A stretch of 33,394 nt of DNA from Chloroflexota bacterium (lineage in GTDB: Bacteria > Chloroflexota > Anaerolineae > Anaerolineales > Villigracilaceae): the NCBI GenBank assembly GCA_016234535.1, contig JACRBH010000257.1, positions 1 to 33,394 on the forward strand, read 5' to 3'. Every line of letters starts with the position of its first letter. Position 1 is the first letter of the stretch. Shown in pieces: positions 1-7,682 of this stretch. The notes under the pieces were generated by a model. The model was given only the letters and a program-made list of their open reading frames with translations, was not told where the DNA came from and ran no database searches. Both the position numbers and the translations under genes were made by a program.

Positions 1-208
1 CAATGCCGCCTTGCTGGTAAAGTTCAAAGTAATCGCGCAACGTGTTTTCGGCAATCCCGATCACTTCTGCGATTTCCTTATGCAACATGCCGTGCGCTTT
101 GAGGCGTAATGCATCCATACGCCGTTGGACTAAAGGTGACAAATGGTTATAACGTTGATAATTTAGTTCTTTCAATATTTCTGGGCTAAATTCAAATTGT
201 ATGGTCAT
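1..208 (-). CDS. Transposase-like helix-turn-helix protein, N-terminal part (cut by window edge)
   Basis: An open frame of 69 codons starts at ATG 206-208 and runs off the left edge. It encodes an N-terminal helix-turn-helix: residues about 31-63 include RLKAHGMLHKEIAEVIGIAE and then NTLRDYFELYQQGG, the recognition-helix pattern seen in IS630-like transposases and other helix-turn-helix proteins. The catalytic domain would lie outside the window, so the family is not proven. There is no clear ribosome binding site, and the start lies inside the end of the membrane-protein pseudogene at 192-490, as expected if an insertion sequence landed there. An ordinary DNA-binding regulator is the main alternative. 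Confidence 0.55.
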   Translation of the reverse strand, partial: MTIQFEFSPEILKELNYQRYNHLSPLVQRRMDALRLKAHGMLHKEIAEVIGIAENTLRDYFELYQQGGI

Positions 209-490
209 GCCCAGATGTTACCAAAAATTCTGTTTCTCGATCCTTAAAACCGCAATTTGTGACCGCGCCCAGTATAGATATCCCAATGGAGAAAAACGCG
301 GGCATCGCAAACACCATTATCCGCACAATATTTTCGCCATTCGCTAATACTTCGGAATGCCTTGATTGAATAGGGCTGGCGTCAGTGCAACTGGGAGACG
401 GCTCATAAGGCTCAGACTAAATAGCAGGGGTGGAAACGTCAACCAAATACCATTCTTTACGATGTCAGTTATAGTGATTTTCATTATCAT
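192..490 (-). pseudogene. Frameshifted, truncated membrane-protein remnant
   Basis: On the minus strand ATG 488-490 follows a good AAAGGAG ribosome binding site. It opens a frame beginning MKITITDIVKNGIWLTF with a hydrophobic stretch, and meets a stop after about 46 codons. The neighbouring frame then continues with SEVLANGENIVRIMVFAMP and more hydrophobic residues up to a stop at 192-194, inside the transposase-like gene. The simplest reading is a small membrane-protein gene broken by a frameshift near 350-365 and cut off by the transposase-like sequence. I do not recognise the family. A sequencing indel is an alternative to a real frameshift. Confidence 0.5.
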
Positions 491-585
491 TTCTCCTTTA
501 GTGTTTTTCATCATCATTACTTGCGCTTCAAAGACTCTTTATTTTTCAAGACGGGTTGCTAGCCCTTATCTCTCAAAAAAGCAGC

Positions 586-632
586 CTTTGCAGGACTGGC
601 AATCCAGCGTCATTTTCAGGACTGCTAGCCCT
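586..632. repeat. 47-bp intergenic repeat, copy 1 (pair with 2077-2123)
   Basis: This stretch matches 2077-2123 at 43 of 47 positions by eye. It contains AGGACTGGCAATCC and the near-palindrome AGGACTGCTAGCCCT, so it can fold. Both copies lie just downstream of the stop codon of a DUF4386 gene read on the minus strand. A shorter related piece (ACGGGTTGCTAGCCC) lies at about 551-565. The 154-bp gap between the pseudogene and the next gene holds nothing else that I can see. Confidence 0.7.
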
Positions 633-644
633 AAAATTAATCCG

Positions 645-1355
645 TTATTCTGTTTTGGCAGACAGGGCAGCGATTGCCGATGGATTGAATCCCTTGACGA
701 TCATCCAGACTCCAAAGACCATTTCTTGAATGGCAGTTGGGACCAATAAGAGCCCTATTCCCACACCAATTTCTGGCTGCAAATGCAGCGGACTAAACAT
801 GCTTACAATGTAGGCAATGGGGTACAACACTGCGCCAATCAAACCCCAGCCTGACAGCCACCGAGGAATGAGCCTGGTTTGATAAAACAGGGCGAACATC
901 ATCAACGTAGCGACGCTGAAAACGATTCCCCCGATCACTGGTATCCAATGTCCTGCGGCGATGAGCATAGAACCCAGTGTTTGAAAATTGGATGCATCTG
1001 CTCCACTCTTTCCATAAATCTCGCTAACAGTCAACAACAGAAAAAAACTGATCACTACGAGAATTTGGGTTACCTGTTCAAGTACTCCCCTGAACAGGAC
1101 TGACCCGAACGCCAGGACTTCATTGTGCTTTCTAAAGATTGGGTACAACAGTACCGGAGTCATGGCGAGCGATAATCCCATCAGCAGGATGAGGAGTGTT
1201 CCGATAATCCATTGGGTTTCATTTGCAGATATATTGAGCGGGTACGTCGAACCTGCCCTGATCGGGGCGGTAACAACGCCGGCCAGGATACCGGAAACCG
1301 TCCCAATGATGAATAGAATTCCAACAATCACAGTGGTCTTTCTGTACGTATTCAT
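645..1355 (-). CDS. DUF4386 family integral membrane protein
   Basis: This 236-residue polytopic membrane protein has about six hydrophobic segments. It begins MNTYRKTTVIVGILFIIGTV and has the family landmarks LYPIFRKHNE (about 82), YQTRLIPRWLSGWGLIGA (about 158) and the C-terminal VKGFNPSAIAALSAKTE shared with two other genes in this window. The start at 1355 has a strong ribosome binding site (AAAAAGGAG, 6 bp upstream). DUF4386 proteins have no known biochemical role; they are common in Chloroflexota, Bacteroidota and Firmicutes. It is the last gene of module A, 34 bp after the HExxH membrane protein, and is probably co-transcribed with it. It is the intact counterpart of the interrupted copy at 2145-2864. 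Confidence 0.85.
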   Translation of the reverse strand: MNTYRKTTVIVGILFIIGTVSGILAGVVTAPIRAGSTYPLNISANETQWIIGTLLILLMGLSLAMTPVLLYPIFRKHNEVLAFGSVLFRGVLEQVTQILVVISFFLLLTVSEIYGKSGADASNFQTLGSMLIAAGHWIPVIGGIVFSVATLMMFALFYQTRLIPRWLSGWGLIGAVLYPIAYIVSMFSPLHLQPEIGVGIGLLLVPTAIQEMVFGVWMIVKGFNPSAIAALSAKTE

Positions 1356-1389
1356 TCTTTCTCCTTTTTAGTTGATATTGTGTTTTGTT

Positions 1390-2013
1390 TCATTGGTAAT
1401 TTTGCCCAATCTGGTGTTTTGAAAAGCTAACCAAGTGGTTTAGTGTTGACGAAATAGAATATACAGCGAGACCGATTGAGATTAGGATAAATGACCATAT
1501 TGCAAAGGGTCCGACAATCTGTTGTATCACGTAGAAATCACCTCTAACACCAGAAAGAAAACCAATAGGTTCAAATACAAAGTCACATGCAGGCCTGAGG
1601 CACAAAAGCATGAAAGCCAAGCCAATAAAAAAAGGATTTCTAGAAAAATCTCGCCTAAAGACAAATATCGCTACAACAAAACAGACTATATCTATCATGT
1701 ATGGGAAGGCGGAAGACGTTAATTGTTGCCAACTTTGAGTATATCCACTTGGTATGGCCCATGCACCACCGAATTCGCCCAACCAGAATCTTGGAATGAG
1801 TCTATATTCTATGACTTTGCCTCCAACCAAATAAGTGCCAGCGGCATGACTCAACTCATGTAAGGGTGCATAAGTAAAATACCAAAGGACGGGGATGATC
1901 ACGAGAGCTGGAATAACCTTGCGCAACGGCCAGTTTCCCTTGAGGTATAAGACAAGCAAAGGCATGACGACGACAAGTAAGATTTCACACGTGTATAGCA
2001 GATAGTTTTGCAT
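1390..2013 (-). CDS. Membrane protein with HExxH motif, possible M50-like metalloprotease
   Basis: The 207-residue protein has several predicted membrane segments and the motif PLHELSHAAG at residues 51-59 (His52, Glu53, His56), at the end of a hydrophobic helix. This is the zinc-binding pattern of site-2-protease-like M50 enzymes, which cut substrates inside the membrane. The second M50 signature (an NPDG or LDG motif) is not visible; Asp in FPYMIDIV is a candidate third ligand. Zinc binding is therefore plausible but proteolysis is not shown. The ribosome binding site is weak (AAAAGAG). Base composition is more AT-rich than its neighbours, and it sits between two DUF4386 genes, so it may have been inserted into the module. 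Its 5' leader resembles that of the DUF4386 gene at 9193. Confidence 0.6.
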   Translation of the reverse strand: MQNYLLYTCEILLVVVMPLLVLYLKGNWPLRKVIPALVIIPVLWYFTYAPLHELSHAAGTYLVGGKVIEYRLIPRFWLGEFGGAWAIPSGYTQSWQQLTSSAFPYMIDIVCFVVAIFVFRRDFSRNPFFIGLAFMLLCLRPACDFVFEPIGFLSGVRGDFYVIQQIVGPFAIWSFILISIGLAVYSISSTLNHLVSFSKHQIGQNYQ

Positions 2014-2035
2014 ATTTATTACTCTTTTTTTTGAA

Positions 2036-2062
2036 TGATATAGATGAGTTTCATTGAATTGG
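2036..2062. repeat. Leader segment shared with 9207-9233
   Basis: The text GATGAGTTTCATTGAATTGG, preceded by GATATR, occurs here just upstream (minus strand) of the HExxH gene and again at about 9212-9240 just upstream of the DUF4386 gene at 9193. A weaker version lies at about 8393-8408 upstream of the DUF4386 gene at 8366. It marks shared ancestry of the gene leaders in modules A and B, by duplication or recombination. No function can be assigned. Confidence 0.5.
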
Positions 2063-2076
2063 TCTTGTTGCTCATG

Positions 2077-2123
2077 TTTTGCAGGACTGGCAATCCAGTG
2101 TCATTTTCAGGACTGCCAGTCCT
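2077..2123. repeat. 47-bp intergenic repeat, copy 2 (pair with 586-632)
   Basis: Second copy of the repeat, with four differences from copy 1. Its right end AGGACTGCCAGTCCT is a closer palindrome than in copy 1. It lies about 20 bp downstream (minus strand) of the stop codon of the interrupted DUF4386 gene, the same relative place as copy 1, so it could act as a weak transcript end or be carried along with the gene duplication. Confidence 0.7.
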
Positions 2124-2144
2124 AACGTGCGTAAAATCAATCTG

Positions 2145-2864
2145 TTATTCTGTTTTGGCAGACAGGGCAGCGATCGCAGATAGATTGAATCCCTTCACGA
2201 TAAGCCAGGCCGCCATGACCATTTCCTGTGGCGCCAACACCATTTCCATATAAAACTCATAGCCGGTATCCACGTGAAAGAGATGCAACAGGGTGGAAGC
2301 CATAGTGGAAACCACGCCGATCAAGCCCCAGACGGACAACCAGCGAGGGAGCAGCCGGGTGCGGTAGAAGGAGAGGTATAAACACATAGCCCCAATGAGA
2401 AATAAGATGTAACCGACCGCGCCGAGGCGGTCTTGGAACTGATACCAGACATTGCTCATGGACTGCAAAGCAGCCGAATTAGCCCCGGTGGCAATGTATT
2501 CGTTGCCAAGCGCGACTAGTGCTAAAATACTGATGGTTGAAATGAAATACTAGGTTCCCTCCAGCGCCCCGCGGAAAATGACCATCCCCATCGCCAGTTC
2601 TTTGCTATCTTTTCTAAAGATCGGGTAGAGGAAAACCGTCATCGTCGCCAGCGAAATCCCCATCATGAGGTACAAAAATGCGCCCCCGGTAAGCCGGGAC
2701 GAATCGGCGGCAACGAGGCTCAGTATATCCACACCGGCAAGTGGTTTGAGGAGGGTGAGCGAGGAAAGCACTTTGCCGCCGATGACTGAGCCCAAAACCC
2801 CAAAGACCGTCCCCAGGAAGTAGAGGACGCCTGCCATTACTGCATTCTTTCTGTATGTATTCAT
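2145..2864 (-). pseudogene. DUF4386 membrane protein gene interrupted by an in-frame TAG
   Basis: The start at 2864 (MNTYRKNAVMAGVLYFLGTV) follows AAGGAG 7 bp upstream; an upstream in-frame ATG at 2897 lacks a site. The frame is DUF4386 up to RGALEGT and then meets TAG at 2550-2552. Beyond the stop the same frame continues without a shift (YFISTISILALVALGNEY) to the usual C-terminus VKGFNLSAIAALSAKTE at 2145. The whole unit is 239 codons plus the stop, the normal family length. Comparison with the paralogues at 645 and 8468 shows nothing missing, so one base change (for example CAG to TAG) would explain it. It may be a recent nonsense pseudogene, a read-through site or a sequencing error. Confidence 0.8.
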
Positions 2865-2925
2865 TTTTATTCTCCTTGTTAGTTGATATTGATTCATTTT
2901 TTTGGAACAAAAAACCAGATATGAT

Positions 2926-3198
2926 TTACGATTTGACCTCCTGCGTTTTTGCCCGACCGGGGTTAACGAAATTAACCGAGACCAATGGCATGCCTAAATC
3001 ACGCACTTTTTTGAGCAAGCCATGCAACGCGGCTTGGTCCATCACTGGCCCAGTTAAAAGCGTATCGCCGTTCTCTTCCAGTGTGATGGTCAAGCCGTCA
3101 AACCGGTCAGCCCACCGGTCATACAGATGCCCCTTGATGCGAATTTCGTAAAGTCCAGACCCGTCATAGTATTCAGGTAAAGCGTGTGTTTCACTCAT
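2926..3198 (-). CDS. Small conserved KGHL-type protein (unknown function)
   Basis: The predicted 90-residue soluble protein starts at MSETHALPEYYDG (ATG 3196-3198, with GAGG upstream); a longer frame to 3249 adds a poor-looking leader. Its conserved core reads IRIKGHLYDRWADRFDGLTI, then LEENGDTLLTGP and DQAALHGLLKKVRDLGMPLV. The same core is the N-terminal domain of the fused gene at 8468-9472, about 75% identical by eye. I recall such small proteins next to regulators in Chloroflexota, but no function is known to me. It lies between the regulator at 3410 and a DUF4386 gene, so it is probably part of the same functional unit. Confidence 0.75.
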   Translation of the reverse strand: MSETHALPEYYDGSGLYEIRIKGHLYDRWADRFDGLTITLEENGDTLLTGPVMDQAALHGLLKKVRDLGMPLVSVNFVNPGRAKTQEVKS

Positions 3199-3347
3199 GC
3201 AGCGCCTCGTGCAATTTTTCGATTTGGATGAATTTCCACAGGTTCGCATCCATTCTTTATTGCAGTCAAAAGATAATGGAAAATCTGATGAGGCGTCATC
3301 ATTGCATGTGATGATTTAGGTGATGATTTATTGATTTGGGGGAAAAC

Positions 3348-3384
3348 AAAAAAATACCGACAGGGGGTGAGTCACCTGTCGGTA
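3348..3384 (-). terminator. Rho-independent terminator of the module A regulator
   Basis: Read on the minus strand, a perfect 10-bp stem (TACCGACAGG pairing with CCTGTCGGTA, arms 3375-3384 and 3355-3364) closes a 10-nt loop and is followed by a run of seven T. It begins 26 bp after the regulator's stop codon. It should separate the regulator transcript from the downstream small protein and DUF4386 genes, which then need their own promoter or read-through. Confidence 0.85.
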
Positions 3385-3409
3385 CCGTAGGTTGCTAATT
3401 GAGCGATCT

Positions 3410-6130
3410 TTACAACAAATTGAGTTCTTCGGCGCGGCGGACGGCCACCCGGCGGTTGTTCACCCCCAGCTTGGCGTAAATGTGTTGCGTATGGGTACGT
3501 ATAGTGTTCAAAGACACCATGCGTTCACGGGCAATTTCTGGTCCACTCAATTCGGTTCTGAGCAGTCTGAGCACTTCCAGCTCATTTTCGCTTAGCGGCT
3601 CGATCAATGGTTGTGGGATGATGGCTTGCTTCTCAAGAAATGAAGACTTGTTTTTTCCTGCTCTTTTCAACAACTCCACCATTGGTTTGCCTTCATCCAA
3701 GAAAATGCGGACATAGCCTTCCGGCTCGGCTAGGGTCAGCGCCCGCTCCAGAGACACGAGAGCAGTCGTGATGTTGCCTTGTGCCTGGTGAGCGAGTGCC
3801 TGCAATACCAATATCTCGATCATACTGCCCATCCGTTTCCCCTCTTCCGCCGCTTGCAGAAGGCGCTCCAGCAGACCGACTGCCTCGCGAATGGAGCCAG
3901 TCCCCCGGTCGCTTTGATACCGGGCGATGAGCACTCGAGCCAGCGTCACATACTCGAACTCGCGCAGGTAGCTTGGCGCATCGTCAACGGAAAGGGTCTG
4001 TTCACGTACCCACTCCAGAGCTTTGGTCAATTTGCCTTGCGCAACCCATATCCGAGCTTTCATAGCAGATATGGGACAGAAGTCAGGCAAGGGTGATCTG
4101 ATATACAGGTGTTCCGCTTCATCCAAAAGTGCGAGAGCCCCTTCCAGGTCGCCCTGTGCTGTCTTGAGCCGAGCCTGGTCAATACACAAACGGTATCGCG
4201 AAACAGGTAACTGCGCTTTTTCGCCCAGTTCCTTGCTTCTCTGCAAGTGTTTCGCGGCAGCCTCCAGATTACCCTGTTCAAGATGCAGCTTACTTAATTC
4301 CCTGTGCAAGTCAGCAGCATCGAGAGGAATTGGTTCACCTTGATCCATTACAAATTGTAATAACTGTTCGAGCGTATTGATCGCCTCGTGAAGATGCCCC
4401 AGCGCCAGCCTGATATCAGCCAGAACAACGGACGTGCCGATTGCATCCGGGATGTTCCCGGCTGTCCGCAGTTTCATGGTGTATTCGGCGAAGACCCGCT
4501 CCGCAGCTTCCAGGCTCCCGCTTGCCCAATGGTTCATCCCCAGCATCATGGATGCCTGACTGTGTCTGAAAGGATCCGCTTCGGTGAGCTCGAGTACTCG
4601 GCTGGCATACCGCACCGTGTCCGGAATATTGCCGAGGGCAAGAGCGATATAGGCGCGTCCGATAGCAATGGTCGCCGGTAGAGATTTAAATTGTTTTTTG
4701 TCTACAACAACCATCCTTCGATTACTCTCAGGACACGTCTCAGCGGATGGGGCTACCTGTCGCACTTTCGTGGTATCTGCCGATTCCAGCCATCGTTCGG
4801 CATCCTTAAATCGGGAGTCTGCGGTTTCCAGTTCACCACTCCCCAATAATATATAGGCGTACCAAACATTGAGAACTGGTCGGAGATGGACCAACTCTTC
4901 CGGCAGTTTCTTTACCCAGCCAAGCCATGTAGCCTGCTGGATACTTCCATCCTCTGTTGCCGGTCCTGCCAGTTCGATCAAGCCTGCTGCGCCCTCAAAA
5001 TCTCTTGCGGCCAGCGCATGGTGGATGGCTTCGGATCGCAGACCGTTCCGCTCGTACCACTCACTCGCCCGCAGATGGAGTATGGACACGCGATCGGGTT
5101 GCGCCTCCCGCAAGTGCGCCTGGAGAACTTCGGCGAAGAGGTGGTGATAGCGATACCACTGGCGCTGATCATCAAGCGGGATGACGAACAGGTTGCCTCG
5201 CTCCAGAGCCTCCAACATCCCTCTGCCATCTTCCTGTCCGGTGACAGCATCGCACAGCGGGCTGTTTAGCCGATCGAGAATAGCGGTTTGCAGTAGGAAG
5301 TTGCGCACAGGTTCAGGCTGGCGTTGCAGAACCTCTTCAACCAGATAGTCCAGGATGAAATGGTGGTTGCCGGTGAAGGATTTGATGAAGTTGGCGGCGT
5401 CTCGCGAAGCGTGCCCTTGCATGGAGAGTGCAGCCAGTTGCAGACCGGCAATCCAGCCTTCGGTACGAGTTTCCAGCGCGGCGATGTCTTCCGCTGAGAG
5501 GTTTAGTCCCATCATCTGGTTGAGAAATTCAGCAGCCTCGGCGGGGGTGAAACGTAAATCGGCGGCGCGCAGCTCGGTCAATTGACAACGGACGCGTAAG
5601 CGGGCCAGCGGGAGCGGAGGATCCTCACGGGTGGCGATGACCAGGTGCATCTGCGGCGGCAGGTGCTCAATCAGAAAGGCGAGTGCGTTGTCTACTGGTT
5701 TGGAATCAATAATGTGATAGTCGTCAAGGACAAAGATGAAGTCCTCGGGGACGGTATTGATTTCATTGATCAGGATTGTCAGAATCGATTCGGTTGGCGG
5801 CGGCTGAGGCGATTGGAGTATCGCCAATACGCCTGCGCCAATCTTTGGCGCAATTGCCTGCACTGCAGCGACGAGGTAAGTTAGAAAACGTGCGAGATCG
5901 CTATCCCCTTCATCCAGCGACAGCCAGGCAACCGGCCTCCCGCAACTTGCAACCCATTCGCTGACAAGCGTGGTCTTGCCAAAGCCAGCGGCGGCAGAGA
6001 TGAGGGTCATGCGTAGTGTGCATCTCGAAGAGAGACCCTCGTTCAGTTTTTCGATCAGGCGGGGACGGAGGACAATTTTAGCCCGAGGTGGGGGGAGGTA
6101 AAGTTTCGTGGCTAAAATTGTCGTAGACAT
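3410..6130 (-). CDS. LuxR/MalT-type large ATP-binding regulator (LAL), module A
   Basis: A 906-residue STAND-class transcription regulator. The N-terminus has a P-loop at residues 46-54 (AAAGFGKTT) and a Walker B-like FVLDDYHII near 137. The middle is helical-repeat (TPR-like) sequence with many LxxAxxxLxxA units. The last 65 residues are a LuxR/GerE DNA-binding domain (LSENELEVLRLL, then NTIRTHTQHIYAKLGV). MalT-type proteins are activators that multimerise with ATP and an inducer; here the inducer is unknown. I chose MSTTILATKLY at 6130 rather than an ATG 15 bp upstream, because the paralogue starts at the same place and a TATAAT lies 6 bp upstream. It is closely similar to the regulator at 9630 over the ATPase half, much less in the DNA-binding domain. 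Confidence 0.93.
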   Translation of the reverse strand: MSTTILATKLYLPPPRAKIVLRPRLIEKLNEGLSSRCTLRMTLISAAAGFGKTTLVSEWVASCGRPVAWLSLDEGDSDLARFLTYLVAAVQAIAPKIGAGVLAILQSPQPPPTESILTILINEINTVPEDFIFVLDDYHIIDSKPVDNALAFLIEHLPPQMHLVIATREDPPLPLARLRVRCQLTELRAADLRFTPAEAAEFLNQMMGLNLSAEDIAALETRTEGWIAGLQLAALSMQGHASRDAANFIKSFTGNHHFILDYLVEEVLQRQPEPVRNFLLQTAILDRLNSPLCDAVTGQEDGRGMLEALERGNLFVIPLDDQRQWYRYHHLFAEVLQAHLREAQPDRVSILHLRASEWYERNGLRSEAIHHALAARDFEGAAGLIELAGPATEDGSIQQATWLGWVKKLPEELVHLRPVLNVWYAYILLGSGELETADSRFKDAERWLESADTTKVRQVAPSAETCPESNRRMVVVDKKQFKSLPATIAIGRAYIALALGNIPDTVRYASRVLELTEADPFRHSQASMMLGMNHWASGSLEAAERVFAEYTMKLRTAGNIPDAIGTSVVLADIRLALGHLHEAINTLEQLLQFVMDQGEPIPLDAADLHRELSKLHLEQGNLEAAAKHLQRSKELGEKAQLPVSRYRLCIDQARLKTAQGDLEGALALLDEAEHLYIRSPLPDFCPISAMKARIWVAQGKLTKALEWVREQTLSVDDAPSYLREFEYVTLARVLIARYQSDRGTGSIREAVGLLERLLQAAEEGKRMGSMIEILVLQALAHQAQGNITTALVSLERALTLAEPEGYVRIFLDEGKPMVELLKRAGKNKSSFLEKQAIIPQPLIEPLSENELEVLRLLRTELSGPEIARERMVSLNTIRTHTQHIYAKLGVNNRRVAVRRAEELNLL

Positions 6131-6136
6131 AGATCC

Positions 6137-6142
6137 ATTATA
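6137..6142 (-). promoter_or_regulatory. -10 box of the module A regulator, leaderless start
   Basis: A perfect TATAAT on the minus strand ends 6 nt before the ATG at 6130, so the expected first transcribed base is the A of the start codon. No Shine-Dalgarno sequence is present. The paralogous regulator has the identical layout at 12387-12392. I see no convincing -35 box. Confidence 0.6.
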
Positions 6143-6182
6143 CAACGCCCCTCAAACTTCAAAAGTATCCCCGCAGGCTTTG

Positions 6183-7175
6183 TCAGGTTTCGCTATGATG
6201 ATCTAAAGTGATGACCACTTTTCCCTTGGGATGCATCTTTTCATAATACTGGAAAGCCTCTGCAGTATTGCTTAAAGGATAACATCCATCGATCACAGGT
6301 ACTACCTTTCCAGCTTCAAGGAGTTCTTTCATAAAAATCAAATCCTTTTGGCTTTGCACCAGCGACACGACATACGTTTTCTGGCTCCAGGTCTTTGAAG
6401 CCCGCCATCTCTGGCGCGCGGACTGAAAAAGTTGGAGCATGGAGCCTCCGGCGACGACATAGATTCCATCAGGACTTAATGCACGCAGATAATCTGAAAT
6501 CGGGTGATATCCGTTCGCAGCCAGAATCAGGTCATAGCGCTGACCATTTTGGGTGAAATCTTCTTTCTTGTAATCGATGATGTGGTCTGCCCCAAGCGAG
6601 CGTACCATGTCCAGATTCCTCGTGCTACACACCGCTGTGACTTCCGCCCCAAACGCTTTGGCAATCTGCACCGCAAACGTTCCAACGCCACCAGACGCGC
6701 CATTAATCAAAACCTTTTGCCCTGTCTGAATATTTCCTTTGTCGCGCAGTCCCTGCAAGGCAGTCAGCGCCGCTACCGGTACAGCCGCAGCCTGTTCGAA
6801 TGTTAGGTTGGCGGGTTTCAGCGTGATTGCTTTTTCATTGGCGCAGACATACTCAGCAAAAGTGCCACGACCGGTTGCACTGGGTAAGTATCCAAAAACC
6901 TCATCGCCTAGCTTAAACTGCTTGACGTATCTGCCAACCGCCTCAACCTGTCCGGCTACATCAGCCCCGAGTATCTTGTTTTTGGGTTGAAGAAAACCTC
7001 CCGGCATCAGGCGGATAAAAAACGGATTAGCTCTCATCATACGCCAGTCGCGGGAATTTATGGATGCCGCATGAATTTTGATCAGTACTTCATCATCCTT
7101 TGGAGCAGGTTTTGCTACCTCCTGGAGCTGAAGAACATCCGGAGAGCCATATTTCGTGCAGACAATCGCTTTCAT
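6183..7175 (-). CDS. NAD(P)-dependent medium-chain reductase (quinone oxidoreductase-like)
   Basis: A 330-residue MDR-superfamily oxidoreductase. It has the N-terminal GroES-like fold (MKAIVCTKYGSPDVLQLQEV; INSRDWRMMRANP), a zinc-free QOR-type middle (GADVAGQVEAVGRYVKQFKLGDEVFG) and a Rossmann domain with the nucleotide motif NGASGGVGTFAVQIAKAFGA near residue 157. Catalytic and structural zinc ligands of alcohol dehydrogenases are absent, so reduction of quinones or alpha,beta-unsaturated carbonyls with NADPH is more likely than alcohol oxidation. The C-terminus (HPKGKVVITLDHHSE) is complete. The start at 7175 has an AGGAAAAGAG stretch upstream. It is the last gene of module B, 15 bp after the four-helix membrane protein, and ends 52 bp before the module A regulator promoter. 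Confidence 0.88.
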   Translation of the reverse strand: MKAIVCTKYGSPDVLQLQEVAKPAPKDDEVLIKIHAASINSRDWRMMRANPFFIRLMPGGFLQPKNKILGADVAGQVEAVGRYVKQFKLGDEVFGYLPSATGRGTFAEYVCANEKAITLKPANLTFEQAAAVPVAALTALQGLRDKGNIQTGQKVLINGASGGVGTFAVQIAKAFGAEVTAVCSTRNLDMVRSLGADHIIDYKKEDFTQNGQRYDLILAANGYHPISDYLRALSPDGIYVVAGGSMLQLFQSARQRWRASKTWSQKTYVVSLVQSQKDLIFMKELLEAGKVVPVIDGCYPLSNTAEAFQYYEKMHPKGKVVITLDHHSET

Positions 7176-7190
7176 GCTCGTACTCTTTTC

Positions 7191-7649
7191 CTATCCTACT
7201 GTTTGACCTTGCAACCTGCGGTTTGTCTTGAGTATGGGATATGCACACAAGCCAATGCCTGCAATGTAAAGGATACTTTGAAGGACGTTTACCTGCCAGC
7301 GTCCATGCCCAATGTATGAGGAGGCCAGAAAAGCCATCACTTCGATAAAACCGATCACGAAAACCAGTGTCCAGAATGCCGATTTTTCGCCGGCAACCAG
7401 GTTCTTGCGGATGAGGGGCCACGTCAGCACGGAGACCATCAGCGAGCAGGAGTTGTACAGGATCGTGAAACAGTTGAGCGCGGCGATGGTCTTGACACCA
7501 AGTCCCGCAATTTCAGTTTCTGAAAAAGAAGCCACTTGCAAAATTGGGGAGTCTTTCTTTAGCACGATGACATAGCACAATATGATAAGGGCAAGGATAA
7601 AGTTGATGCCGCACCATATTGAAAGGACTGTCGAACCTCTTTTTAACAT
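7191..7649 (-). CDS. Four-helix membrane protein of unknown function
   Basis: A 152-residue protein with four clear hydrophobic segments at about residues 8-28, 55-78, 90-110 and 120-140, and a basic C-terminal tail (KTNRRLQGQ). No catalytic motif is visible and I do not recognise a named family. The start at 7649 follows AAGGAG 6 bp upstream. It lies 33 bp downstream of a DUF4386 gene and 15 bp upstream of the reductase, so it belongs to the same operon. Confidence 0.75.
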   Translation of the reverse strand: MLKRGSTVLSIWCGINFILALIILCYVIVLKKDSPILQVASFSETEIAGLGVKTIAALNCFTILYNSCSLMVSVLTWPLIRKNLVAGEKSAFWTLVFVIGFIEVMAFLASSYIGHGRWQVNVLQSILYIAGIGLCAYPILKTNRRLQGQTVG

Positions 7650-7682
7650 TTTTTCTCCTTGTGATGGGTAGTCAAAATTAAC

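Noticed and set aside
366..749. Plus-strand 127-codon open frame across the left gap
   Set aside because: It overlaps the start of the membrane-protein pseudogene, the 47-bp repeat and the conserved 3' end of the DUF4386 gene on the other strand; its product has no protein-like pattern and it lacks a ribosome binding site.
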